Part shown: positions 25,964 through 33,668 of the stretch, piece by piece
Layout of the letters: each line of letters opens with the position of its first letter
How positions within the stretch are numbered: position 1 is the first letter of the stretch
From: Pseudoduganella violaceinigra DSM 15887
GTDB taxonomy: Bacteria > Pseudomonadota > Gammaproteobacteria > Burkholderiales > Burkholderiaceae_D
Reading direction: 5' to 3'
Assembly: GCF_000425385.1 (NCBI RefSeq)
Contig: NZ_KE384356.1
Span: 442,380 to 506,379, forward strand
Length of the DNA: 64,000 nucleotides
The notes under the pieces: model-generated
Database searches by the model: none
What the model was told of the DNA's origin: nothing
Seen by the model: only the letters and a program-made list of their open reading frames with translations
Position numbers and translations under genes: made by a program

Positions 25964-27264
25964 GCGGGCAGGGTGACCGTGAAGCGGGCGCCGCCCAGGG
26001 CCGAGGCGCCGGCGACCAGGGTGCCGCCGTGCAGTTCGATCGCCTTGCGAGCGATGGACAGGCCCAGGCCGAAGCCGCCGGTGTTGCGGTCGCGGCTGCG
26101 GTCCAGCCGGTAGAAGGGTTCGAAGATGCGGTCGCGTTCGGCATAGGGAATGCCGGGGCCGTCGTCTTCCACCACCACCTGCACCACATTACCGATGCGC
26201 GTTGCGCCCAGGCGCACCGAGTGCGTGCCGTATTTCAGCGCGTTGCGCAGCAGGTTGCCGACCGCGCGCAGCAGCAGGCGCTGGTCGCCATCGAAATGGC
26301 CCAGGTTGGGGCCCAGCTCCATCTCCAGGGCGATGCCGTCCGACGGCGGCAGGATCTCGCCGCAGTGGGCCAGCGCCGCGCCCAGGTCGAAGCGCTGGCG
26401 CTGCAGGTGCGGCTCGGCGTCCAGGCGGGCCATGCCGAGCAGCTCGTTGACCAGTTCCTTCAGCTCGCGCAGATCGCCTTCCATGGCGCCGATGCGCTTG
26501 TCGAGCGCCGGGTTTTCCGCCACGTCGCGCAGCAGCTCCAGGGCGAATTCCAGGCGCGCGATCGGGGTGCGGATTTCGTGCCCGACCGAATGCAGCAGGC
26601 TGCGCTGCGATTCGAGCAGGCGTTCGATGCGGTTGGCCATGTGGTTGATACGCTCGGCCAGGGGATAGATGCTGTCCTTGGGTTCCATGAAGGCGCGCGC
26701 CCCCAGTTCGCCGCCGCCGAAGCGGTCCGCCACGTCGGACAACTGCTGCAAGCCCTGCCAGTGCGAGCGCGACCAGGCCGCGATCGGGATCAACAGCACC
26801 AGGGCCACGATCAGGTAGCGCACCGCCTCCATCGACAGGGCGAAGCCGATATCGAACGGCAGATCCTGCGCCACCAGCGCTTCCTCGTTGCTGCCGATAT
26901 AGCGCTCGCCGACCATGTCGACGCGCCGGTAGAAGGACTTGCGCCCGATATCCAGCACCACCCCGCCGCGCTCGAAGCCCGCCAGGTCGATGCCGGACAG
27001 CTGCCGGCGCACCTCGCTGAGCGGCACCAGTTCGAAACGCACGCCCGACACTTCGCGCACCTTGTTCAGGCGGTCCAGCCACTGGTCGGCGGGGGCCTGG
27101 TCGATGTACTGCTCGAGGAGGAAGATCTGGGCCGCGGCCTGGCGCCGCGCAATCGAGTCGAGGGGATCGCCGAACAGGCGATTGATCGCGAAATAGACAA
27201 TGAATGCCGCCGCACTGATGGACAGCATCACCAGTATAAAGAAGCGGAAAAACAGGCGATTCAT
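25960..27264 (-). CDS. rstB: RstB-like two-component sensor histidine kinase
   Basis: 434 aa from the ATG at 27264 (MNRLFFRFFILVMLSISAAA), matching E. coli RstB in length (433 aa). Membrane helices lie near residues 5-25 and 140-160 and flank a periplasmic sensor domain. A HAMP linker follows, then the H-box HSVGHEIRTPIARLEF, N-box NLLRNALKYG and G-boxes DDGPGIPYAE and GGFGLGLSIARK. It would phosphorylate the RstA-like regulator at 29054-29734. The two genes are not adjacent: a MipA-like and a DUF2987 gene lie between them on the plus strand. Confidence 0.87.
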   Translation of the reverse strand: MNRLFFRFFILVMLSISAAAFIVYFAINRLFGDPLDSIARRQAAAQIFLLEQYIDQAPADQWLDRLNKVREVSGVRFELVPLSEVRRQLSGIDLAGFERGGVVLDIGRKSFYRRVDMVGERYIGSNEEALVAQDLPFDIGFALSMEAVRYLIVALVLLIPIAAWSRSHWQGLQQLSDVADRFGGGELGARAFMEPKDSIYPLAERINHMANRIERLLESQRSLLHSVGHEIRTPIARLEFALELLRDVAENPALDKRIGAMEGDLRELKELVNELLGMARLDAEPHLQRQRFDLGAALAHCGEILPPSDGIALEMELGPNLGHFDGDQRLLLRAVGNLLRNALKYGTHSVRLGATRIGNVVQVVVEDDGPGIPYAERDRIFEPFYRLDRSRDRNTGGFGLGLSIARKAIELHGGTLVAGASALGGARFTVTLPA

Positions 27265-27304
27265 CAGGGCGAATTGTAGTGGAAACCAGCAGCGGCGGGA
27301 ATCG

Positions 27305-27333
27305 GCGTACAAATTTGCGACAAAAAGCGTACA
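27305..27333. promoter_or_regulatory. Direct repeat gcgtaca, candidate OmpR-type operator
   Basis: gcgtaca occurs at 27305-27311 and again at 27327-27333, 22 bp apart, that is two helical turns on one DNA face, as expected for tandem binding of an OmpR-family dimer. It lies between the divergent rstB-like and mipA-like genes. A candidate -10 box tacaat for mipA is at 27449-27454. The canonical E. coli RstA box was not found, so this is a weak inference. Confidence 0.3.
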
Positions 27334-27489
27334 GCTGGGGGCGGAATTTGCATGTCTTTTTGCTTATGATGGCGCTATCAGGCTGGCGAATTCGCCACGT
27401 ATCGAAGTTGGGAGCCGGGCGTTTTGGCGGGGGGAATGGTAATGCAATTACAATGTGCGCCACTCCGTGTTCAACCGTAGACGTTTTTT

Positions 27490-28362
27490 ATGCGACAGTA
27501 CCTGTTCCTTGCCATTGCCGGCGCCTGTGGCGCCGTGGCCGCCCAGACCCCGGCCACCAACCCGATGCCAGACGGCAGCCGGGACATGTTCATTGGCATT
27601 GGCGCCCAGTCTGAACCACGCTATGAGGGCGCGCGCGACAACCGCACCCGCCCGCTGCCGGTGATCCAGGTCCAGTGGAGCAATGGCATCTTCGTCTCCA
27701 GCATGTCGCTGGGCTGGCACCTGTCGCAATCGCCCTCGATGGAATTCGGTCCCATGCTGACGCTGTCGCCGCGCCGCGACCGCGACGGCCTGTCGTACGG
27801 CGCCGGCGGCGTGAGCGAAGGCGCCGGCGCGCGTATGGGCTTCGCCAGCGCCGATCCGGTCGGCTTCGAACCGGAAGCGGGCGACGACGGCGACCGGCTG
27901 CGCGACATGGACGTGATCCAGCGCCGCGTACTGGCCGGCGGCTTCTTCAACTACTATCTGTCGCCCAAGCTGCGCCTCACCAATACCCTGTCCTACGGCA
28001 GCGGCAGGCGGCACAACGGCGCGCAATTGCATACCGCCTTGCAGTACATGATGGAAGATGTGGCGCCGCACCACTGCGTGGTGCTCTCGGCCGGCCTTTC
28101 GCTCGCCAACGGCGCCGAAAACCGGACCTGGTTCGGCGTGACGGAGGCGGAAGCGGATCGCGCCGGCATGCGGGCTTACCGGCCCGGCGCCGGCGTGCAG
28201 GAAGTGCGCGCGGGCGTGCGCTGGAACTGGGCGCTGAGCCCCGCATGGATCCTGACTTCCGGCGCAACGGTCAGCCGCCTGGTCGGCGACGCAAAACATA
28301 GCCCGCTGGTTGAGCGGCCCACCAATTATTCCGTGTCCACGGCACTGGCCTACCGATTCTGA
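27490..28362 (+). CDS. MipA/OmpV-family outer-membrane protein
   Basis: 290 aa with a signal peptide ending AAQT (about residue 20). The body alternates short hydrophobic/aromatic strands and ends SVSTALAYRF with a terminal phenylalanine, the outer-membrane beta-barrel signature. MFIGIGAQSEPRYEGARDNRT is the characteristic opening of MipA/OmpV proteins. E. coli MipA scaffolds the murein hydrolase MltA and PBP1B; most relatives are of unknown function and many are two-component targets. It overlaps the next gene by 1 nt and sits between the genes of the Rst-like pair. Confidence 0.88.
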   Translation: MRQYLFLAIAGACGAVAAQTPATNPMPDGSRDMFIGIGAQSEPRYEGARDNRTRPLPVIQVQWSNGIFVSSMSLGWHLSQSPSMEFGPMLTLSPRRDRDGLSYGAGGVSEGAGARMGFASADPVGFEPEAGDDGDRLRDMDVIQRRVLAGGFFNYYLSPKLRLTNTLSYGSGRRHNGAQLHTALQYMMEDVAPHHCVVLSAGLSLANGAENRTWFGVTEAEADRAGMRAYRPGAGVQEVRAGVRWNWALSPAWILTSGATVSRLVGDAKHSPLVERPTNYSVSTALAYRF

Positions 28363-29057
28363 TGAAGACTACGACGACGCTTCGTATCACGCTGCCGGCA
28401 TTGTGCCTGGTTGCGGCGACTTGCGCCGTCCAGGCGCAGGAGGAGTGGATCAGTTATCGCGACGCCTACCGGCAGATGGTGGTGTTCGCCAAATACGGCA
28501 AACCGAAGCACTTCCTGCAGATTCATTACCAGGTCGCCCCGCGCGATGCATCGGCCGCGCTGGAAGGCTTGCACCTGACGCTGACTGGCAAGAACACCCA
28601 GCTGACGCTGCCGCTGGACGCCACCGGCCGCGCCGTGTTCCCGCTGCTCAAGGCCGCCTACGACGACAACGCCGTGCTAGCGCTGAACCGGCGCATGGCC
28701 AGCTACCGCTTTATCCCGCGCGTGTCGATCCTGTCGCGCAACGATGGCATTTACGAGGCAGCCGACCTGCACGCCGCCTGCGAGCAGGCGCTGGCTTACC
28801 AGCGCTTCGTCGATTCCTCTTACGGCGCCAAGAAATGCGCCGGTGTGCGTTTCGTGTTTGTTAACCGCGCGGATGCGCTGGTGCAGGTGAAATTCGGGCC
28901 GCGCGAAGCGCCGTTGCCGGTGGTGGACGGCCCCGCCTTCGACGGCGAAGCGCTGGGCGCCTACCGCACCGCCACCTACCGCTTCTCCGACTGGTCCACC
29001 CAGGGCCAGGTCGTCAGCCAGAATACCCCGCTGGCGATCGCGCCCCTGTTCGACTAA
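28362..29057 (+). CDS. DUF2987 periplasmic protein
   Basis: 231 aa with a signal peptide ending AVQAQEE. The region EWISYRDAYRQMVVFAKYGK and the C-terminal LYRFSDWSTQG-like stretch place it in DUF2987, a family of unknown function. Its ATG overlaps the mipA stop (TGATG), so the two are co-translated and may work together at the outer membrane. Its stop overlaps that of the convergent rstA-like gene by 3 nt. Confidence 0.82.
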   Translation: MKTTTTLRITLPALCLVAATCAVQAQEEWISYRDAYRQMVVFAKYGKPKHFLQIHYQVAPRDASAALEGLHLTLTGKNTQLTLPLDATGRAVFPLLKAAYDDNAVLALNRRMASYRFIPRVSILSRNDGIYEAADLHAACEQALAYQRFVDSSYGAKKCAGVRFVFVNRADALVQVKFGPREAPLPVVDGPAFDGEALGAYRTATYRFSDWSTQGQVVSQNTPLAIAPLFD

Positions 29058-29734
29058 TTCCAGGCCGACGGCGAGAACAGGTAGCCCTCGCCCCAGACGG
29101 TCTTGATCTTCTCGCCGTCGGTATCGTCGAACTTGCGGCGCAGCTTGGAAATGCTGTTGTCGATACTGCGGTCCAGGCCATCGAACTCGATGCCGCGCAT
29201 GGTCTTCAACAGCGCATCGCGCGACAGCACGGTGCCCGCCGACTCCGCCAGTACCAGCAGCAGCTTGTATTCCGTGTTGGAGAGCGGGCAAGGCTGGCCG
29301 CGCCAGGTAACGGAGCGGTCGCTGGTGGCAATGCTCAACTGGCCGAAGCTCAGCTGGTCCGCGTCGGACTTGCCTTGGCGCCGGCGCAGCAGCGCACGCA
29401 GGCGCGCCAGCAGTACGCGCGGTTGCACTGGCTTGTTGATGAAATCGTCGGCGCCCTGCTCCAGCAGCGACACCTCGTCGTAGGAATCTTCACGGGCGGT
29501 CATGATCAGGATCGGCACATCGCTGATTTCGCGGATCTGCTGGCTGACCTTCATGCCATCCATGCCGGGCAACATCAGGTCCAACACCACGACATCGGGA
29601 CTAGTCAGCTTGAAGCGCTGCAGCGCCTCATCGCCGCGCGGCACCACGTCCACCTTGAACTCATAACCCGCCAGATACTCCGTGACCAGCTCGGCCAACC
29701 GGGCATCGTCTTCCACCAACATCACATGAACCAT
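29054..29734 (-). CDS. rstA: RstA-like OmpR-family response regulator
   Basis: 226 aa. Receiver domain with phosphoacceptor D52 (VVVLDLMLPGMDG), switch threonine in LIMTAREDSYDE and lysine in DDFINKPVQP; a C-terminal winged helix (SNTEYKLLLVLAESAG, then RGIEFDGLDRSIDNSISKLRRKF). AAGGAGAAAG precedes the ATG. Together with the kinase at 25960-27264 it forms an RstBA-type system; E. coli RstBA is under PhoP control and affects acid and outer-membrane genes. Target genes here are unknown, but the embedded mipA-DUF2987 pair is an obvious candidate. Confidence 0.88.
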   Translation of the reverse strand: MVHVMLVEDDARLAELVTEYLAGYEFKVDVVPRGDEALQRFKLTSPDVVVLDLMLPGMDGMKVSQQIREISDVPILIMTAREDSYDEVSLLEQGADDFINKPVQPRVLLARLRALLRRRQGKSDADQLSFGQLSIATSDRSVTWRGQPCPLSNTEYKLLLVLAESAGTVLSRDALLKTMRGIEFDGLDRSIDNSISKLRRKFDDTDGEKIKTVWGEGYLFSPSAWN

Positions 29735-30050
29735 GACTTTCTCCTTGTGGCGGACATTTTATAAGAGCTGCAACCCTATGGGATATATGCAATGAAAAAC
29801 CGACAAAGCGATACATCTCGTGAAGTGCCCTTGGGGAGTGGCTGGCAGCGGCACCCGGCCAGCGGCCGCAAACGCCCAAAAATTTACATTCTTGACAATA
29901 TCTGAGTTATATGCTTGACAATTTCTGCGTCGCCTGCCTGCAACGCCCGTCCGTTATTTACGCTGCGGCAACGGAATGTTAGAATTAGTGAGAATTTATT
30001 TAGTGAAATTCCTGTAGCCTATTGGCTTTTTCCAAGCTGGAGCTTTGGTG
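29735..30050. other. Intergenic region with candidate promoters
   Basis: This 316-bp stretch between rstA and a small lipoprotein gene contains no credible coding frame. TTGACA boxes occur at 29892-29897 and 29915-29920 without a good -10 at the right distance. A better pair for the lipoprotein gene is tttacg (29957-29962) and tagaat (29980-29985), 17 bp apart. The region is AT-richer than its surroundings. Nothing else was recognised. Confidence 0.4.
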
Positions 30051-30563
30051 ATGTTAATCAAGAATTCGAAAGTCTTAGCCGCGCTGCTCGCCAGTGCCTT
30101 CCTTGCAACTGCCTGCGGCGGCGGCGGCGGCGATCCTGGCGCTGCTGTCAGCACCGGCAACGGTGCCAGCAACGTCGGCAACGGCTCCAACACCTCGTCG
30201 ACTTCCATCCTCGTGCTGACGCCAAACGCTGTCGACGTGACCATTGCCGAAGGGTCCGACGAAAAGGCCCGTCTGATCGTGATTGACGCAAAAGTCAGTG
30301 ACGCGATTCACGACGCGTTCGCGCTGAAAGCTGTCGAAAAGCCGGGCGTGGGCGCATTCATGACCAAGTTCACCATTGACCTTACCCCTGTTGCGAAACA
30401 ATACAAACTCGGGTTTACCTTGGCGCCGGATCTCAAGCCGGGCGAATATAACACCAGCATCGATATTTCCATTTGCTATGACGATGGCGTTACCTGCGCC
30501 AAGCCGCAACCTGGTTCTCCATGGACCCTGCCGGTAAAGGTGAAGATCACGCCTAAGCCATAA
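30051..30563 (+). CDS. Small hypothetical lipoprotein
   Basis: 170 aa from the ATG at 30051, chosen because GGAG (30039-30042) lies 8 nt upstream; TTG and GTG codons just before it are in frame but badly spaced. The lipobox FLATAC gives lipidation at a cysteine followed by five glycines, a flexible tether to the membrane. The rest is a Ser/Asn/Gly linker and a probable beta-sandwich domain ending PVKVKITPKP. Two cysteines in ICYDDGVTC could form a disulfide. I do not recognise the family. It has its own promoter candidate and a terminator hairpin, so it is monocistronic. Confidence 0.75.
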   Translation: MLIKNSKVLAALLASAFLATACGGGGGDPGAAVSTGNGASNVGNGSNTSSTSILVLTPNAVDVTIAEGSDEKARLIVIDAKVSDAIHDAFALKAVEKPGVGAFMTKFTIDLTPVAKQYKLGFTLAPDLKPGEYNTSIDISICYDDGVTCAKPQPGSPWTLPVKVKITPKP

Positions 30564-30566
30564 GAC

Positions 30567-30591
30567 CTGGCGCCGCGGCCTGCGGCGCCAG
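30567..30591. terminator. Hairpin between convergent genes
   Basis: Perfect 10-bp stem ctggcgccgc / gcggcgccag with loop ggcct, 3 nt after the lipoprotein stop and just before the convergent acyl-CoA dehydrogenase stop. There is a short ttccc run but no real T-tract. It probably acts as a bidirectional transcription stop. Confidence 0.5.
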
Positions 30592-30600
30592 TTCCCTGCG

Positions 30601-31728
30601 TTACAGAGCGCGGGCGATCAACAGTTTCTGAATATCGCTCGTGCCCTCGTAGATCTGGCACACGCGCACGTCGCGGTAAATCCGTTCCACCGGGAAGTCG
30701 GCGGTATAGCCGTAGCCGCCATGGATCTGGATCGCGTCGGAACAGACGCGCTCCGCCATCTCCGATGCAAACAGCTTGGCCATCGCCGCCTCCTTCAGGC
30801 ACGGCTGGCCGGCATCCTTCAGCGATGCGGCATGCCAGATCAACTGGCGTGCGGCTTCCAGCTGCATCGCCATTTCCGACAGTTTGAACTGCACCGACTG
30901 GTGCTCGAAGATCGGCTTGCCGAACGATTCGCGTTCGCGCGCGTATTTCAGCGCCGCATCAAAGGCGGAGCGCGCCATGCCGACCGATTGCGAAGCGATG
31001 CCGATGCGCCCGCCCTCCAGGCCTGACAGGGCGATCTTGTAACCCTGGCCCGGTTCGCCAATCATGTTCGCCGCCGGTACGCGGCAATTCTCGAAAAGGA
31101 TCTGCGCGGTGTCGGATGAGTGCTGCCCCATCTTGTGTTCGATACCGGCTACGATATAGCCCGGCGTATTGGTTGGCACCCAGAAGGCGCTGATCCCCTT
31201 CTTGCCGGCCGCCTTGTCGGTCACCGCGAACACGATCGCCACGTCGGCATGCTTGCCCGAAGTGATGAACTGCTTGGTGCCGTTGATCACGTACTCGCCG
31301 CCATCCAGCGTTGCCGTCGTGCGCAGGGCGGCGGCATCGCTGCCGGTATGCGGCTCGGTCAGCGCGAAGGCGCCCAGCATCTCGCCCTGCGCCAGTGGGC
31401 GCAGCCACTGCTGCTTCTGCTGCGCGTTGGCGTACATCATGCCGATGCTGCACACCGGGCAGTTGTTCACGGAAATGACGGTGGACGTGCCACCGTCGCC
31501 GGCCGCGATCTCCTCCAGCACCAGGGCCAGCGAAACATAATCGAGGCCGGCGCCGCCCAGTTCTTCCGGCACCGCCACGCCGAAGGCGCCCAGCGCCGCC
31601 AGCTCTTTCAGCTCTTCTTTCGGAAAGTGGTGTTCCTTATCCCAGCGTGCCGCGTTGGGCGCCAGGCGCTCCTGCGAAAACGCGCGCAGCGCATCGCGGA
31701 TCATTTCGTGTTGTTCGTTGAGGATCAT
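30601..31728 (-). CDS. Short-chain acyl-CoA dehydrogenase
   Basis: 375 aa from the ATG at 31728 (MILNEQHEMIRDALRAFSQE). The FAD/substrate signatures are ALTEPHTGSDAAALRTTA (around residue 125) and the C-terminal QIHGGYGYTADFPVERIYRD, in which the catalytic glutamate of short-chain enzymes is usually on the loop before GLEG. It oxidises acyl-CoA esters and hands electrons to ETF. It is the last gene of the liuR-liuA-aceK-thiolase-SDR row, but a REP-like hairpin separates it from the SDR gene, so it may be expressed separately. Chain length preference cannot be read from the sequence. Confidence 0.88.
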   Translation of the reverse strand: MILNEQHEMIRDALRAFSQERLAPNAARWDKEHHFPKEELKELAALGAFGVAVPEELGGAGLDYVSLALVLEEIAAGDGGTSTVISVNNCPVCSIGMMYANAQQKQQWLRPLAQGEMLGAFALTEPHTGSDAAALRTTATLDGGEYVINGTKQFITSGKHADVAIVFAVTDKAAGKKGISAFWVPTNTPGYIVAGIEHKMGQHSSDTAQILFENCRVPAANMIGEPGQGYKIALSGLEGGRIGIASQSVGMARSAFDAALKYARERESFGKPIFEHQSVQFKLSEMAMQLEAARQLIWHAASLKDAGQPCLKEAAMAKLFASEMAERVCSDAIQIHGGYGYTADFPVERIYRDVRVCQIYEGTSDIQKLLIARAL

Positions 31729-31744
31729 TGTTATCTTTCTAGTC

Positions 31745-31799
31745 GGCTGAGCCCGTGGCAACCTTGGGGTCAGGCTTTTTGCTTGCCACGGGCTCTGCT
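31745..31799. repeat. REP-like hairpin carrying a ttggggtcagg motif
   Basis: Perfect 13-nt arms, gagcccgtggcaa (31749-31761) and ttgccacgggctc (31783-31795), extend to 17 bp with one mismatch. The 21-nt loop contains ttggggtcagg, similar to the ggggtcagg at the ends of the palindrome at 40519-40650. It lies in the 72-bp gap between the SDR gene and the acyl-CoA dehydrogenase. It could be a REP element, an mRNA stabiliser or a partial terminator. Confidence 0.6.
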
Positions 31800-31800
31800 G

Positions 31801-32463
31801 TTACCAGCCAATTGGTGTGCCGTCATAGTCTCGGTAGACGGGGTGTTCGGATGCGGGCAGTTCAGCCAGCACGCGGCGGATGCCGCGGGCGCTGTCCTCC
31901 ACCGCCAGCGTGGCGCCGGCCCCGCCCATATCGGTGCGGACCCAGCCCGGGTGCAGGGCGACACAGGTCGCCCCTGCAAACTGATGCGCGGTGTCGACCA
32001 GCACCGAGTTCAGCGCCGCCTTGCTGGCGCGGTACAGCGAACCGCCGGAGCCATCGCGCTCGCTCAGTGAACCCATGCGGGAAGACATCACGGCCAGCTT
32101 GCCGCCCGCTGCGCTCACCAGCGGAGCGATGATTGGCAGCAGGCGCATCGCCGCCAGCACATTGGTGTGCATGACGGCGTCAAAATCCATCTGTGTCGGG
32201 AAGCCATCGCTGCGCGGACCGTAGATGCCGGCGTTCAGGATGGCGACATCCGGCGCTTCGCTATCGAGCGTCCAGCCCAGGCCCGCGACCGCTTCCACGT
32301 TTGTCACGTCCAGCCTGTGGGCCTCGGCACCCATCCCGGCCAGCATTGCCACGTCTTCCTTTTTGCGTGCCGTGGCGATCACGCGCCAGCCGTCGGCCAG
32401 ATACTGGCGCACCAGTTCCAGGCCGATGCCGCGCGAGGCGCCGATGATGAGTGCCAGCGCCAT
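31801..32463 (-). CDS. Short-chain dehydrogenase/reductase (SDR)
   Basis: 220 aa; classical SDR features are the NAD(P) loop GASRGIG (residues 8-14), the NAG motif in ILNAGIYGP, the serine in MSSRMGS and the catalytic YRASK. An arginine-lysine pair after the first strand (ATARKKED) suggests NADP(H). Substrate unknown. It starts 5 nt after the thiolase stop, within the liuR-liuA operon, so a role in acyl-CoA or keto-acid metabolism is possible but not shown. Confidence 0.85.
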   Translation of the reverse strand: MALALIIGASRGIGLELVRQYLADGWRVIATARKKEDVAMLAGMGAEAHRLDVTNVEAVAGLGWTLDSEAPDVAILNAGIYGPRSDGFPTQMDFDAVMHTNVLAAMRLLPIIAPLVSAAGGKLAVMSSRMGSLSERDGSGGSLYRASKAALNSVLVDTAHQFAGATCVALHPGWVRTDMGGAGATLAVEDSARGIRRVLAELPASEHPVYRDYDGTPIGW

Positions 32464-32468
32464 GGTGC

Positions 32469-33668
32469 TTAGACCAGCTCGATGCCCATGGCGGTGGCTT
32501 CGCCGCCGCCGATGCACAGCGCCGCCACGCCCTTCTTGCCGCCCTTGGCTTTCAGTGCGCCGATCAGGGTGGTGATGATGCGCGCGCCGGTGGCGCCGAT
32601 CGGGTGGCCCAGGGCGCAGGCGCCGCCGTGCACGTTCACCTTGCTGTGCGGGATGTCCAGGTCGTGCATGGCCGCCATCGGCACCGCGGCGAAGGCTTCG
32701 TTGATCTCGAACAGGTCGACGTCGCTGACTTTCCAGCCGGTCTTGGCCAGCAGCTTCTGGATCGCGCCCACGGGAGCGGTGGTGAACTGTTCCGGCACCA
32801 GGGAGTTTGTGGCGTGGCCGGTGACCTTGGCGATCACGTTGGCGCCCAGCTTCTTGGCGGTCGATTCGCGCATCATGACCAGCGCAGCGGCGCCGTCGTT
32901 GATCGACGAGGACGATGCGGCGGTGATGGTGCCGTCCTTGGCGAAGGCCGGCTTCAGTGCCGGGATCTTTTCGATCTTGGCTTTCAGCGGGCCCTCGTCC
33001 TTGTCGATCACCACGTCGCCGGCGCGGCCGGATACGGTCACTGGCGTGATTTCCCAGTTGAAGGCGCCCGAAGCTTGCGCAGCCTGGGCGCGCTTGACCG
33101 ATTCGATGGCGAAGTTGTCCTGCGCTTCGCGGGTGAATTTGTAAGCCGCGGAGCACTGCTCGGCGAAGGTGCCCATGGAGCGGCCGGCGCCGGTCTTGGC
33201 GTCGCGGGTGTAGGCGTCTTCCAGGCCGTCGTACATCATGTGGTCGAACATCATGCCGTGGCCGATGCGGTAGCCGCCGCGCGCCTTGGGAATCAGGTAA
33301 GGCGCATTGGTCATGGATTCCATACCGCCGGCCACGATCACCTCGGCCGAACCGGCGGCGATGGCGTCGTAGGCGAAGATGGCCGCCTGCATGGCGGAGC
33401 CGCACATCTTGGACAGGGTCACGGCGCCGGCCGATACCGGCAGGCCGGCCTTGATCGACGCCTGGCGCGCAGGCGCCTGGCCCTGGCCCGCCATCAGGCA
33501 GTTGCCGAAATAGACGTGTTCCACGGCTTCAGGTTTGATGCCGGCGCGTTCAACGGCGGCCTTGATCGCCACCGCGCCCAGGTCATTGGCGCTCAGGGAC
33601 GCGAAGTCGCTCTGGAAAGCGCCCATTGGGGTACGGGCCGCGCCGACGATTACGATAGGGTCATTCAT
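32469..33668 (-). CDS. Acetyl-CoA C-acetyltransferase (thiolase)
   Basis: 399 aa from the ATG at 33668. Catalytic residues are clear: nucleophile cysteine in [11 protein letters not shown] (about residue 89), the [17 protein letters not shown] histidine, and the C-terminal [10 protein letters not shown] cysteine. It interconverts acetoacetyl-CoA and two acetyl-CoA, completing use of the acetoacetate made by LiuE. The start overlaps the aceK stop by 8 nt (33661-33668). GGAG lies 10 nt upstream. Confidence 0.93.
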   Translation of the reverse strand: MNDPIVIVGAARTPMGAFQSDFASLSANDLGAVAIKAAVERAGIKPEAVEHVYFGNCLMAGQGQAPARQASIKAGLPVSAGAVTLSKMCGSAMQAAIFAYDAIAAGSAEVIVAGGMESMTNAPYLIPKARGGYRIGHGMMFDHMMYDGLEDAYTRDAKTGAGRSMGTFAEQCSAAYKFTREAQDNFAIESVKRAQAAQASGAFNWEITPVTVSGRAGDVVIDKDEGPLKAKIEKIPALKPAFAKDGTITAASSSSINDGAAALVMMRESTAKKLGANVIAKVTGHATNSLVPEQFTTAPVGAIQKLLAKTGWKVSDVDLFEINEAFAAVPMAAMHDLDIPHSKVNVHGGACALGHPIGATGARIITTLIGALKAKGGKKGVAALCIGGGEATAMGIELV

